This document shows, in pieces, positions 16,343 through 23,284 of a stretch of DNA of 64,000 nucleotides; position 1 is the first letter of the stretch; each line of letters opens with the position of its first letter. Position numbers and translations under genes: made by a program. Source of the DNA: Friedmanniella luteola (GTDB lineage: Bacteria; Actinomycetota; Actinomycetes; Propionibacteriales; Propionibacteriaceae); assembly GCF_900105065.1 (NCBI RefSeq), contig NZ_LT629749.1, positions 4,526,001 through 4,590,000 on the forward strand. The letters are read 5' to 3'. The notes under the pieces were generated by a model. The model worked only from the letters and a program-made list of their open reading frames with translations, was not told the DNA's origin and did not search any database.

Positions 16343-16710
16343 GGTGGCGTCACCCGTTCCAGCGGTGCCGCGGCGGTCTCGTGCAGCTCGCCGAGCCCGA
16401 GGTCGAGCAGCAGGGGCGAGGCGGCGGTCACGGTCGCGCGGACGTCGACCGCGCCCCGCACCACGTCCACCGAGACGACGTCCAGGCCGCCGCTGCGCGC
16501 GAGCTCGACGGCCGCCTCCCGGGCCGCCGCCTCCGAGCCGCTGCTGCCGCGCGCGGCGTCGACCGCGGCAGACGCGGCGCGCAGGGCGACGTTGCGGCCG
16601 TGCAGCCACAGGCCCGCCTGCAGGACGCCGAGCGTCACCAGCACCAGCACCGGCCAGACGACGGCGAACTGCACGCTCTCGCTGAGCCCGCGCTCGTCAC
16701 GTCGGGGCAC
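16339..16710 (-). CDS. TadE-like pseudopilin
   Basis: A 123-residue protein with leader 'MPRRDERGLSESVQFAV', in which the Gly-Leu junction and 'ES' mimic the Flp prepilin cleavage region, followed by a membrane helix (about 14-34), an Ala-rich helix and a beta-rich tail. It is the second TadE-like protein of the locus. It lies between the Flp pilin gene (7 bases upstream) and the TadE gene (4-base overlap), so it is co-translated with them. Its role, major or minor subunit, cannot be told from sequence. Confidence 0.8.
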   Translation of the reverse strand: MPRRDERGLSESVQFAVVWPVLVLVTLGVLQAGLWLHGRNVALRAASAAVDAARGSSGSEAAAREAAVELARSGGLDVVSVDVVRGAVDVRATVTAASPLLLDLGLGELHETAAAPLERVTPP

Positions 16711-16717
16711 CGCTCGG

Positions 16718-16906
16718 CTACTTCGGCATCTTGCCGGAGACGTAGGTGGTGATCGCCCCGATGACGATGAGCGCGACCGTCACCGCCCCGGCCAGCAGGA
16801 TCGCGTTCTCCGCCGACTGGCTGAGTCCGCGCTCGTCGCGCCGTCCCGGGTCGCGGAGCAGCACGAGCAGACCGACGACCGAGAGGACGAGGCTCTTCGC
16901 GTTCAT
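16718..16906 (-). CDS. flp: Flp-type pilin (62-residue prepilin)
   Basis: First gene of the pilus operon. The protein has a first hydrophobic stretch (about 5-17), a charged 'RDPGRRDERG' segment, then 'LSQSAENAILLAGAVTVALIVIG', which is the Flp mature N-terminus and helix. The probable prepilin peptidase cut is between Gly and Leu of 'RGLSQSAEN', leaving a mature pilin of about 34 residues. The first hydrophobic segment before the cut is an odd, long leader. No TadV/CpaA peptidase gene is in the window, so processing must come from elsewhere. ATG is preceded by a weak GGA-rich SD. Confidence 0.82.
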   Translation of the reverse strand: MNAKSLVLSVVGLLVLLRDPGRRDERGLSQSAENAILLAGAVTVALIVIGAITTYVSGKMPK

Positions 16907-17247
16907 GGGTGGTCCTTCCGAGTGCGGGCCCGGCCGACGCGGAGCCCCCGAGTGGTGAGGCGGCGGACGACGTCCGGCGCGGAGAACGAGGGGTGCGGGT
17001 GCGGGCAGCGGTCGTCCAGAGAGCGCCGGCCTCGACGCACGTCGACCCAGTCCTGCTGCACGTCCACCCCCGAACGCGGACCGGGCGGGGCACAGCGCCG
17101 TCGACCGGTCGTGGAGTTGCCCACTATGGCCGTCCGAGCGCTGCACGGGGAGGGGTCGCAGCAGAAATGGTGGTGGCGAACAGCGCCAGGTGGTGTCCGA
17201 TCGGTCCGTCCTGTCGCTGGCGTCCCAAGCGCCGCAGAAGCACCAGC
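16907..17247. other. 341-bp gap between the sigma-like gene and flp
   Basis: No gene is supported on either strand. It should hold the promoter of the flp-tad operon, but I see no convincing -10/-35 pair. A single weak TGGTGTCC (17191-17198) resembles the repeats found at the two regulator genes. Confidence 0.5.
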
Positions 17248-17928
17248 TCACGCCGCCTCCGCCAGCTCGTCGGCGTGCGCGGCCAGCCGGTGGACGGCCC
17301 GGCTGCAGCGCACCCGGAGCGACCCGGGCGTCGTCGCGCACCGCACCGCCGCCTCGCGTCCGCTGAGCCCGTCGACGTACACCGCGTGCAGCAGCCGGCC
17401 CGTCGGCCGGTCGATGAGCCGCAGCCGCTCCCCGGCCCGGATCAGGTCCCCCGCCGCGGCTTCCGGCTCCTCGCTCGGCGGGCGAGCACGGTCGAGGATC
17501 GGCTCCAGGTCGTCCCCCGCCACGAGCACGGCCACCGGGCTCCGGCCCATCCACCGCCGGTCGCGGTGCACCTGCTTCAGGGTGTCCAGCGCCAGGTTCG
17601 CCGCGACCCGCACCGGCCGGCGCTGCAGCGGGTAGGCCGCCAGGACGCACCAGAAGGCGCTGACGTAGTCGTCCACGGGAGCGACGGGGTCCCGCGCCGC
17701 CATCCGCACCAGCCGGCCCAGCTGGGACTGCAGCACCACCCGGCCGGCCAGCCGGTCGCCGTCCAGGGTTGCGGCGACCAGCCGGTGCAGGACCCCGTCG
17801 TCACCCCGCCGGGCCGCCGTGACGGCCACGTCCAGGTCGGCCCGGCCGAGCGCCGCCCACTCCCGGTTGAGGGCGTCGACCAGGGCGAAGGGGGACCGGA
17901 GGACGGGGACGGCGAGGGCTCTCTCCAC
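17248..17928 (-). CDS. Sigma-70 region-4-like regulator upstream of the pilus operon
   Basis: A 226-residue protein with a C-terminal helix-turn-helix like sigma region 4: 'AVYVDGLSGREAAVRCATTPGSLRVRCSRAVHRLA' (about 180-215). The remainder is helical and lacks a recognisable region-2 'core-binding' motif, so it may not be a true sigma factor. It lies just upstream of flp, in the same direction. Its own 85-bp upstream gap is filled by TGTTG(G/T)CC repeats shared with the LysM/BTAD gene. I infer that it regulates the Tad locus. GTG start; no clear alternative. Confidence 0.6.
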   Translation of the reverse strand: MERALAVPVLRSPFALVDALNREWAALGRADLDVAVTAARRGDDGVLHRLVAATLDGDRLAGRVVLQSQLGRLVRMAARDPVAPVDDYVSAFWCVLAAYPLQRRPVRVAANLALDTLKQVHRDRRWMGRSPVAVLVAGDDLEPILDRARPPSEEPEAAAGDLIRAGERLRLIDRPTGRLLHAVYVDGLSGREAAVRCATTPGSLRVRCSRAVHRLAAHADELAEAA

Positions 17929-17950
17929 GTCGCCGAGCCTCGCGAGCGCG

Positions 17951-18011
17951 TGTTGGCCGCGCTGTTGGCCGACACGCCGCCGGTGTTGTCCGCTGCGGCG
18001 CGGTGTTGGCG
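17951..18011. promoter_or_regulatory. Four TGTTG(G/T)C(C/G) direct repeats upstream of the sigma-like gene
   Basis: Copies start at 17951 (TGTTGGCC), 17963 (TGTTGGCC), 17984 (TGTTGTCC) and 18004 (TGTTGGCG), giving periods of 12, 21 and 20 bases. They occupy the whole gap between the uraH stop and the sigma-like gene start. Same-orientation copies lie at 10692-10719. Confidence 0.6.
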
Positions 18012-18013
18012 GC

Positions 18014-18352
18014 TCAGCTCCCCCGGTAGGTGGAGAACGCGAACGGGCTCAGCAGCAGCGGCACGTGGTAGTGCGCCGCGGCGTCGGCGAGGGTGAAGGG
18101 GATGACCACCTCGGGGTAGAACGCCGCCACCCCGGCGGCCGCGAACCAGGGCCCGGTGGCGAAGCGGACCCGGTAGGTGCCCGGCTCGAGGTCGGCCGGC
18201 CCCAGGTCGCCGACGCGGCCGTCGTCGTCGGTCCGGCCCTCCGCGACCGGGCGCCACCCCGTCCGGGCCGCCACCTCCAGCGCCACCCCGATCCCGCTCG
18301 CCGGTCGCCCGGCCACGGCGTCGAGCACGTGCGTCGTCACGCGACTGGTCAC
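18014..18352 (-). CDS. uraH: 5-hydroxyisourate hydrolase (transthyretin-like)
   Basis: Hydrolyses 5-hydroxyisourate to OHCU, the step after urate oxidase. The 112-residue protein begins 'VTSRVTTHVLDAVAGRPA', in which His8 is a conserved active-site residue. It ends in the family signature Y-R-G-S at 109-112 and contains 'YHVPLLLSPFAFSTYRGS'. GTG at 18352 overlaps the uraD stop by 4 bases. Forms a two-gene operon with uraD; no urate oxidase gene is in the window. Confidence 0.93.
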   Translation of the reverse strand: MTSRVTTHVLDAVAGRPASGIGVALEVAARTGWRPVAEGRTDDDGRVGDLGPADLEPGTYRVRFATGPWFAAAGVAAFYPEVVIPFTLADAAAHYHVPLLLSPFAFSTYRGS

Positions 18353-18885
18353 TCGGCCGCTTCGGGGTCGTTGAAGCCGGAGTGGTGGTCGAGGTGGCCG
18401 AACAGCTGCGGGATGCGCAGCAGGGCGATGTCGCGGAGCTCGCTGGCCACGATGGCCGCCTCCGCCGCGTCGTCCAGGGCCAGCCGCCGCCGCAGCTCGG
18501 TGAGGATCGTCGGGCGGTCGCGGCCGGCGGCCCGGATCAGGAAGACCCGGCCGAAGCGCTCCTCGTAGGCCCGGTTCCCCTCGGCGAGGGCGGCGGCCAG
18601 GGCCTCGTCGTCGGACTGGCTGGCCGACTGCTCCGACCGGGAGAAGCCCTGCGCCGCGCCGTCGCCGCGGGCCTTCTCCCCGATCCGCGGGTGGGAGGCG
18701 AGCGCCTGGTCCACCTCCTCGGGGCTCAGCGGCGTGGCGGCCGCCGCGGCGGCGTCCATCAGGTCCAGGAGCGAGGCGAAGGGGGCGCGGGCGACGACGT
18801 CGTCGACCCAGCGGGGCACGGCGAGACAGGCCGTCAGGCCCTCGCGCAGCTCGGCCTCGGTCAGCTCGACCCTGGGCGTCGTCAT
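18349..18885 (-). CDS. uraD: OHCU decarboxylase
   Basis: Decarboxylates 2-oxo-4-hydroxy-4-carboxy-5-ureidoimidazoline to S-allantoin, completing uricolysis. The 178-residue protein has the catalytic His in 'SHPRIGEKA' (His65) and the conserved 'RFGRVFLIRAAGR' and 'ALLRI' helices of the family. The ATG at 18885 has GAGGAG 9 bases upstream. Translationally coupled to uraH. It diverges from the FemX-like gene, and the 69-bp gap holds the leaderless promoter of the latter. Confidence 0.92.
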   Translation of the reverse strand: MTTPRVELTEAELREGLTACLAVPRWVDDVVARAPFASLLDLMDAAAAAATPLSPEEVDQALASHPRIGEKARGDGAAQGFSRSEQSASQSDDEALAAALAEGNRAYEERFGRVFLIRAAGRDRPTILTELRRRLALDDAAEAAIVASELRDIALLRIPQLFGHLDHHSGFNDPEAAE

Positions 18886-18941
18886 GGGCTTCGTCTCCTC
18901 GTGCCGGGGCGCGGGCGGGCGGTCTGCCGGCCCGCAACGGA

Positions 18942-18947
18942 TAGATT
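18942..18947 (+). promoter_or_regulatory. -10 element TAGATT, leaderless promoter of the FemX-like gene
   Basis: TAGATT fits the TANNNT -10 consensus and lies 7 bases before the GTG at 18955, so transcription should begin at the start codon. No SD is present. Confidence 0.55.
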
Positions 18948-18954
18948 CTCGTCC

Positions 18955-20073
18955 GTGGTTCTCACCGTACGGACGATCTCCCCCGACCGGCATGTCCTGT
19001 TCAACGCCTCCCAGCCCTCGGTCAGCTTTCTGCAGACCCCGGCGTGGGGGCAGGTGAAGAGCGAGTGGAAGAACGAGTCGCTCGGCTGGTTCGACGAGCA
19101 GGACCGGCTCGTCGGCGCGGGCCTCGTGCTCTACCGGCAGCTGCCGAAGGTGAAGAAGTACCTGGCCTACCTACCCGAGGGCCCGACCATCGACTGGGAG
19201 GCCGAGGACATCGGCGTCTGGCTGCGCCCGCTGGCCGAGCACGTCAAGGCCGCCGGCGCCTTCGGGATCCGGGTGGGCGCGCCCGTCGTCGTCCGCCGCT
19301 GGGGTCCCGACACCATCAAGGCCGCCATCGCGGACGAGCGCATCCCGCGGCTCAGCGAGGCCATCCCCGACGAGGTCAACCACACCCACACCCACCTCCG
19401 CGACAGCATGCGCGAGCTGGGGTGGCGGCCGCCGGACGAGGACGAGGGCTTCGCCGCGGGCCAGCCGCGGTTCGTCTTCCAGCTGCCGATCGCCGGCCGC
19501 ACCCCCGAGGAGCTGCTGGCCGGGATGAACCAGCTGTGGCGGCGCAACATCAAGAAGGCCGCCAAGCTGGGCGTCACCGTCCGGCAGGGCGACCGGGACG
19601 ACCTGGCCCGCTTCCACCCGCTCTACGTCGAGACGGCCGAGCGGGACCACTTCACCCCGCGACCGCTGAGCTACTTCGAGACGATGTGGGACGCGCTGCG
19701 CGCCGAGGACCCCGACCGGATCCGGCTCTACCTGTCCGAGCACGAGGGCGACCTCGTCGCCGCCACGACCTGGGTCCGCGTCGGCCAGCACGCCTGGTAC
19801 TCCTACGGCGCCAGCTCCACGGCCAAGCGCGAGGTCCGCGGCTCCAACGCCGTCCAGTGGCAGATGATCCAGGACGCGGTGACGGCCGGCTGCACCGTCT
19901 ACGACCTGCGCGGCATCACCGAGGGGCTGGAGGCCGACGACCCCCACCTCGGGCTGATCCAGTTCAAGGTCGGCACCGGCGGTGAGGCCGTGGAGTACCT
20001 GGGCGAGTGGGACCTGCCGCTCAACCCGCTGCTCTACAAGGCCTTCGACGTCTACATGAAGCGGCGCGGCTGA
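18955..20073 (+). CDS. FemX/FemAB-like aminoacyltransferase for peptidoglycan bridge
   Basis: A 372-residue protein with two GNAT-like subdomains, typical of Fem ligases that use aminoacyl-tRNA to add the first residue of an interpeptide bridge to lipid II. Visible family segments are 'FLQTPAWGQVKSEW' near the N-terminus, 'LWRRNIKKAAKLGVTV' as the Fem-type basic helix, and 'AVQWQMIQDAVTAGCTVYDLRG' near the C-terminus. It acts at the cytoplasmic membrane face. GTG start chosen because a TAGATT -10 element sits 7 bases upstream. Followed 65 bases later by an alanine-racemase-like gene, which may form a functional pair with it. Confidence 0.88.
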   Translation: MVLTVRTISPDRHVLFNASQPSVSFLQTPAWGQVKSEWKNESLGWFDEQDRLVGAGLVLYRQLPKVKKYLAYLPEGPTIDWEAEDIGVWLRPLAEHVKAAGAFGIRVGAPVVVRRWGPDTIKAAIADERIPRLSEAIPDEVNHTHTHLRDSMRELGWRPPDEDEGFAAGQPRFVFQLPIAGRTPEELLAGMNQLWRRNIKKAAKLGVTVRQGDRDDLARFHPLYVETAERDHFTPRPLSYFETMWDALRAEDPDRIRLYLSEHEGDLVAATTWVRVGQHAWYSYGASSTAKREVRGSNAVQWQMIQDAVTAGCTVYDLRGITEGLEADDPHLGLIQFKVGTGGEAVEYLGEWDLPLNPLLYKAFDVYMKRRG

Positions 20074-20126
20074 CCGGTCCGCTCGGCTGCGGTCTCCGGG
20101 CCGAGCGCGGCGCCGTCGGGGTTCGG

Positions 20127-20132
20127 TAGCCT
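20127..20132 (+). promoter_or_regulatory. -10 element TAGCCT, leaderless promoter of the racemase-like gene
   Basis: TAGCCT followed by 6 bases and ATG at 20139; no SD. The same hexamer and spacing recur before several genes of the window. Confidence 0.55.
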
Positions 20133-20138
20133 CGCCGG

Positions 20139-21203
20139 ATGAGCGGTCTCACCCTGCACCTCGACGTCGAGCGCTGGCGGCGCCATCTGCGCAGCGAGGC
20201 CGCGGCGACCCCCGGACTGGTGCCGGTGGTCAAGGGCAACGGCTACGGCTTCGGGCTGCGGCGGCTGGCCGAGGAGGCCGCGCTGCTCGGCGTCGACGCC
20301 CTCGCCGTCGGGGTCGCGGACGAGGTCGCCGAGGTCCGCGACGTCTTCCCGGGCACGGTCGTCGTCCTGAACCCCTGGGACGCGGCGAACCCGACGGCGG
20401 TCGAGCTGGCCGAGGACCCGAAGGTGCTCACCACCGTCTCCCGGCTCGAGGACCTGGCCGCGCTGGCCGACCTCGAGACCCGGCCCCGGGTGCTGGTCGA
20501 GGTGCTCACCTCGATGCGCCGGCACGGGATCGACCCGAGCCAGCTGGACCGCGTCGCGCTGCTGCTCGACCGGGTGAAGTTCGAGGGCTGGTCGATCCAC
20601 CTGCCCCTCGACGAGCAGGGCCGGCGCGCCGAGACCGAGGGGCTCGCGCGGGCCGCCCTGACGGCCGCAGCAGGACCGCTGTGGATCTCCCACCTGCCGC
20701 CCGCCGACGCCCAGGACGTCGTCGCCGGGCTGGCCGCGCCGGGCGAGGCCCCGGCCCCGCTGCGCCTGCGGAGCGGCACCCGGCTGTGGCTGGGCGACCC
20801 CGGCAGCCGTCGGACCACCGCCACGGTGATGGACGTGCACGCCGTCGAGCGCGGGCAGCGGGTCGGCTACCGGCAGCGCAAGGCCCCGACCTCCGGCTAC
20901 GTCGTCGTGGTCGCCGGCGGCACCTCCCAGGGCGTGGGGATGGAGGCCCCGACGTCGGCCAGCACGCTGCGCCAGCGAGCCGTCGCGCTGGCCGGGGGCG
21001 GGCTGGAGGCGTCCGGTCGGGCCCTCAGCCCCTACACCGTCGACGGCCGCAAGCGCTGGTTCCTCGAGCCGCCGCACATGCAGTCCAGCCAGCTGTTCCT
21101 GCCCGCCGGGGTGACCCCGCCCGAGCGCGGTGACGAGGTGCCGGTCGAGCTGCGGCTCACCACCGCGACGGTGGACCGGATCGTCGACTCCGCCGCTCCC
21201 TGA
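20139..21203 (+). CDS. Alanine-racemase-like fold-type III PLP protein, divergent C-terminus
   Basis: A 354-residue protein whose N-terminus has the PLP lysine motif as 'VVKGNGYGFG' (Lys32), like 'VVKANAYGHG' of alanine racemases. The C-terminal beta domain is divergent: where true Alr has the Gly-Tyr-Ala-Asp-Gly catalytic tyrosine loop, this reads 'AGGTSQGVGMEAP', with no tyrosine. It also carries unusual 'KRWFLEPPHMQSSQLFLP'. Racemase activity is therefore uncertain; another amino acid or a binding role is possible. It sits next to FemX and near the PBP, which suggests a cell-wall job. Confidence 0.75.
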   Translation: MSGLTLHLDVERWRRHLRSEAAATPGLVPVVKGNGYGFGLRRLAEEAALLGVDALAVGVADEVAEVRDVFPGTVVVLNPWDAANPTAVELAEDPKVLTTVSRLEDLAALADLETRPRVLVEVLTSMRRHGIDPSQLDRVALLLDRVKFEGWSIHLPLDEQGRRAETEGLARAALTAAAGPLWISHLPPADAQDVVAGLAAPGEAPAPLRLRSGTRLWLGDPGSRRTTATVMDVHAVERGQRVGYRQRKAPTSGYVVVVAGGTSQGVGMEAPTSASTLRQRAVALAGGGLEASGRALSPYTVDGRKRWFLEPPHMQSSQLFLPAGVTPPERGDEVPVELRLTTATVDRIVDSAAP

Positions 21204-21249
21204 GGAGAACCGCCCCCTGAGCCGGCCCGCCCCTCTGAGCCGGCCCGAC

Positions 21250-21270
21250 CCCTGAGCCTGTCGAAGGGCC
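21250..21270. repeat. Dispersed 21-bp repeat, copy 2
   Basis: Differs from 5144-5164 at one base. It lies in the 107-bp gap between the convergent racemase-like and phosphatase genes. Bases 21217-21256 also hold two partial CTGAGCCGGCCCG units that look like degenerate neighbours. Confidence 0.6.
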
Positions 21271-21310
21271 GTCGGCAGGCGGTCGGGCTTCCCGGCCGTG
21301 CACGGGCATC

Positions 21311-22111
21311 TCAGCCGCGGAGCTTGGCCACCAGCCGCTGCTGGTCCTCGTCGGTCCAGCCCAGCCGCTCGACCAGGCCGGCGACCCCGCCGTACTCGGC
21401 GTCGACGTGCTCGAGCAGCACCCGCATGGTCTCGGCGTGGGTGAGGTGCGTGCTGAGCGGCCGGTCGCGCAGGTTGGCGGCGTAGGTCTTGGTGGCCAGC
21501 AGCCGGTCGAGGATCTGGGGCACGCGCTCGGAGCTGGCGGCGTAGTCCGCGATGACCGCCTCGCGGTCGGCGCCGACCAGCGACAGGGCCAGCGCGACGA
21601 TGGTGCCCGTCCGGTCCTTCCCCGCGGCGCAGTGCACGAGGGCGGCGCCGTCGGCGCGGGAGATCACCCGGAGCGCCTCGACGACCGAGTCGGGCCGGTC
21701 GGCCAGGTAGCTGAGGTAGACCGAGGCGACCCGGTTGTCCAGCTCGACCGACGGCTGGAGGTCGACCCAGGGCAGCGCCTTCTCGGGCAGCACCTCGGGG
21801 CGCTCGTCCGGCTTGTCCTCGCCGACCCCCTCTCGCCACTCCCGGAACAGCGACAGCTGGTGGATCTCCACCTCGGGATGGCCGACCAGGGGGCCAGGAC
21901 CCTCGTTCTCGGCCTCGTACTCGCTGCGCAGGTCGACGACGTCGGTCAGCCCGAGCCCGAGCAGCGCGTCGACGTCGGACGGCGTCAGGCTCTGCAGGTT
22001 GTCCGAGCGCAGCAGCTGCCCCGGCTTGATCGCGGCGCCGTCGGTGGTGGGGATCCCTCCGACGTCTCGCAGGTTGGCCAGTCCGTCGAGCTCGATCCAC
22101 ATCCGCTGCAC
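21311..22111 (-). CDS. Protein-tyrosine/serine phosphatase
   Basis: A 266-residue phosphatase of the bacterial PtpB/atypical dual-specificity type. The P-loop is H-C-A-A-G-K-D-R-T-G with nucleophile Cys161 and Arg167. The N-terminal 'ANLRDVGGI' and 'LRSDNLQSL' motifs are typical of this family (PF13350). Lys in the loop (GKDR) suggests activity on phosphotyrosine or phosphoinositide as in MptpB. The GTG at 22111 has AGTCTA (TAGACT on its strand) 6 bases before it, implying a leaderless mRNA; an in-frame ATG lies 9 bases downstream. Confidence 0.9.
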   Translation of the reverse strand: MQRMWIELDGLANLRDVGGIPTTDGAAIKPGQLLRSDNLQSLTPSDVDALLGLGLTDVVDLRSEYEAENEGPGPLVGHPEVEIHQLSLFREWREGVGEDKPDERPEVLPEKALPWVDLQPSVELDNRVASVYLSYLADRPDSVVEALRVISRADGAALVHCAAGKDRTGTIVALALSLVGADREAVIADYAASSERVPQILDRLLATKTYAANLRDRPLSTHLTHAETMRVLLEHVDAEYGGVAGLVERLGWTDEDQQRLVAKLRG

Positions 22112-22117
22112 GAGCCC

Positions 22118-22123
22118 AGTCTA
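22118..22123 (-). promoter_or_regulatory. -10 element TAGACT, leaderless promoter of the phosphatase gene
   Basis: On the minus strand TAGACT is followed by 6 bases and the GTG at 22111. Confidence 0.5.
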
Positions 22124-22132
22124 GGGAGCCGC

Positions 22133-23284
22133 TCAGCTGGCCCAGTGACCGGTGAAGAACAGCCAGCTCCACCACAGCAGGAGCACGACGCCGAGCGCCC
22201 AGGCGCCGAGCACCAGCACCCGGTGCACCCGGGCGGCGACCGGTCGCGCCGGCTGCCAGGTGCCCCAGCGGGCCAGCATGATCCACAGCGGGAACCAGAG
22301 CAGCGTCGCGCGGTTGACCGAGAAGAACCAGTAGGACAGCGAGAAGGCGAGCACCTGGACCCCGACCCAGCTGGCCTCGGCCCACAGCCGCCGGGTGAGG
22401 CACCAGACCGTCACGCCGAGCCCGAGCACCATCGACACCACCTCGGCGCGGAACACCGCGGCCCACCACGGGTGGTCGGCGTAGGCGCCGGGGACGATGG
22501 CGGGGATGGTGTTGAGGAACGACTGCCACGGGGTCGTCAGCTCGCGCACCCAGCCGGTGGACTGGGCGGTGTACCAGGCCGTCCAGCTGCCGGTCAGGCC
22601 GTGCAGGTAGCCGGCGAAGGCGACGATCACGGCGGCGGGCAGCAGCAGCCAGGCGAGCCGCCGGACCCGGCCGGGCAGGTCGACGCCGCGCGAGGTCAGG
22701 ATCATCACGGCCAGCGCGCCGAGCAGGAACAGCCCCGACACCCGGACGGTGCACGCGGCGGCGGCGAGCACGGCCGCGGCGCCCCAGCGGTCGGCGCGCG
22801 CCCGCTCCCAGGCCCAGAAGGCGGCGGCGCAGAAGAGCGACTCGGTGTAGGGGACGGTGGTGAACACCGCGGACGGGGCGAACAGCCAGGCGACGGCCGC
22901 CCAGGGGCCGCCGAGCCGGAGCAGCGCGCCGGCCGCGACGGCGGAGCAGACCAGCGCCAGCACCACCCCGCCGACGGCGATCGGGATCCCCAGCGCGACG
23001 AAGCCCCTCAGCAGGGTGGGCAGGCCGGGGAAGAAGGCCATCAGGATGCCGTCGGGCTCGGCGAAGTAGCCGCCCTCGGCCAGCGCGGTGAAGTGCTGGA
23101 CGTCCCAGTTGCTCACCATGTCGGTGAAGCTGCGGCCCTCGCGCAGGGCCAGCAGCACCGCGACCAGGGCGATCAGCCCGCGGCTCGCCAGCCAGGCCTG
23201 GACGACGAGCCGCCCGCCGCCGGGCGCGGCCCGACCGTCGTCGGGGGCGCGGAGCCGGGCGGGTGCCAGCTCGGCCAGCTGCAT
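22133..23284 (-). CDS. PIG-V-like membrane mannosyltransferase
   Basis: A 383-residue GT-C-type membrane protein with about 9-10 hydrophobic helices. 'NWDVQHFTALAEGGY' after the first helix matches the 'NWDxxHY..IA..GY' loop of the PIG-V/GPI mannosyltransferase II family, including the acidic residue used for polyprenyl-phosphate sugar donors. 'FFPGLPTLLRG' and 'PYTESLFCAAAFWAW' are also family-like. It should transfer mannose from polyprenyl-phosphomannose on the outer face. The start overlaps the GT87 stop (ATGA), so both are coupled and act in the same pathway, probably lipoglycan or protein mannosylation. Confidence 0.82.
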   Translation of the reverse strand: MQLAELAPARLRAPDDGRAAPGGGRLVVQAWLASRGLIALVAVLLALREGRSFTDMVSNWDVQHFTALAEGGYFAEPDGILMAFFPGLPTLLRGFVALGIPIAVGGVVLALVCSAVAAGALLRLGGPWAAVAWLFAPSAVFTTVPYTESLFCAAAFWAWERARADRWGAAAVLAAAACTVRVSGLFLLGALAVMILTSRGVDLPGRVRRLAWLLLPAAVIVAFAGYLHGLTGSWTAWYTAQSTGWVRELTTPWQSFLNTIPAIVPGAYADHPWWAAVFRAEVVSMVLGLGVTVWCLTRRLWAEASWVGVQVLAFSLSYWFFSVNRATLLWFPLWIMLARWGTWQPARPVAARVHRVLVLGAWALGVVLLLWWSWLFFTGHWAS

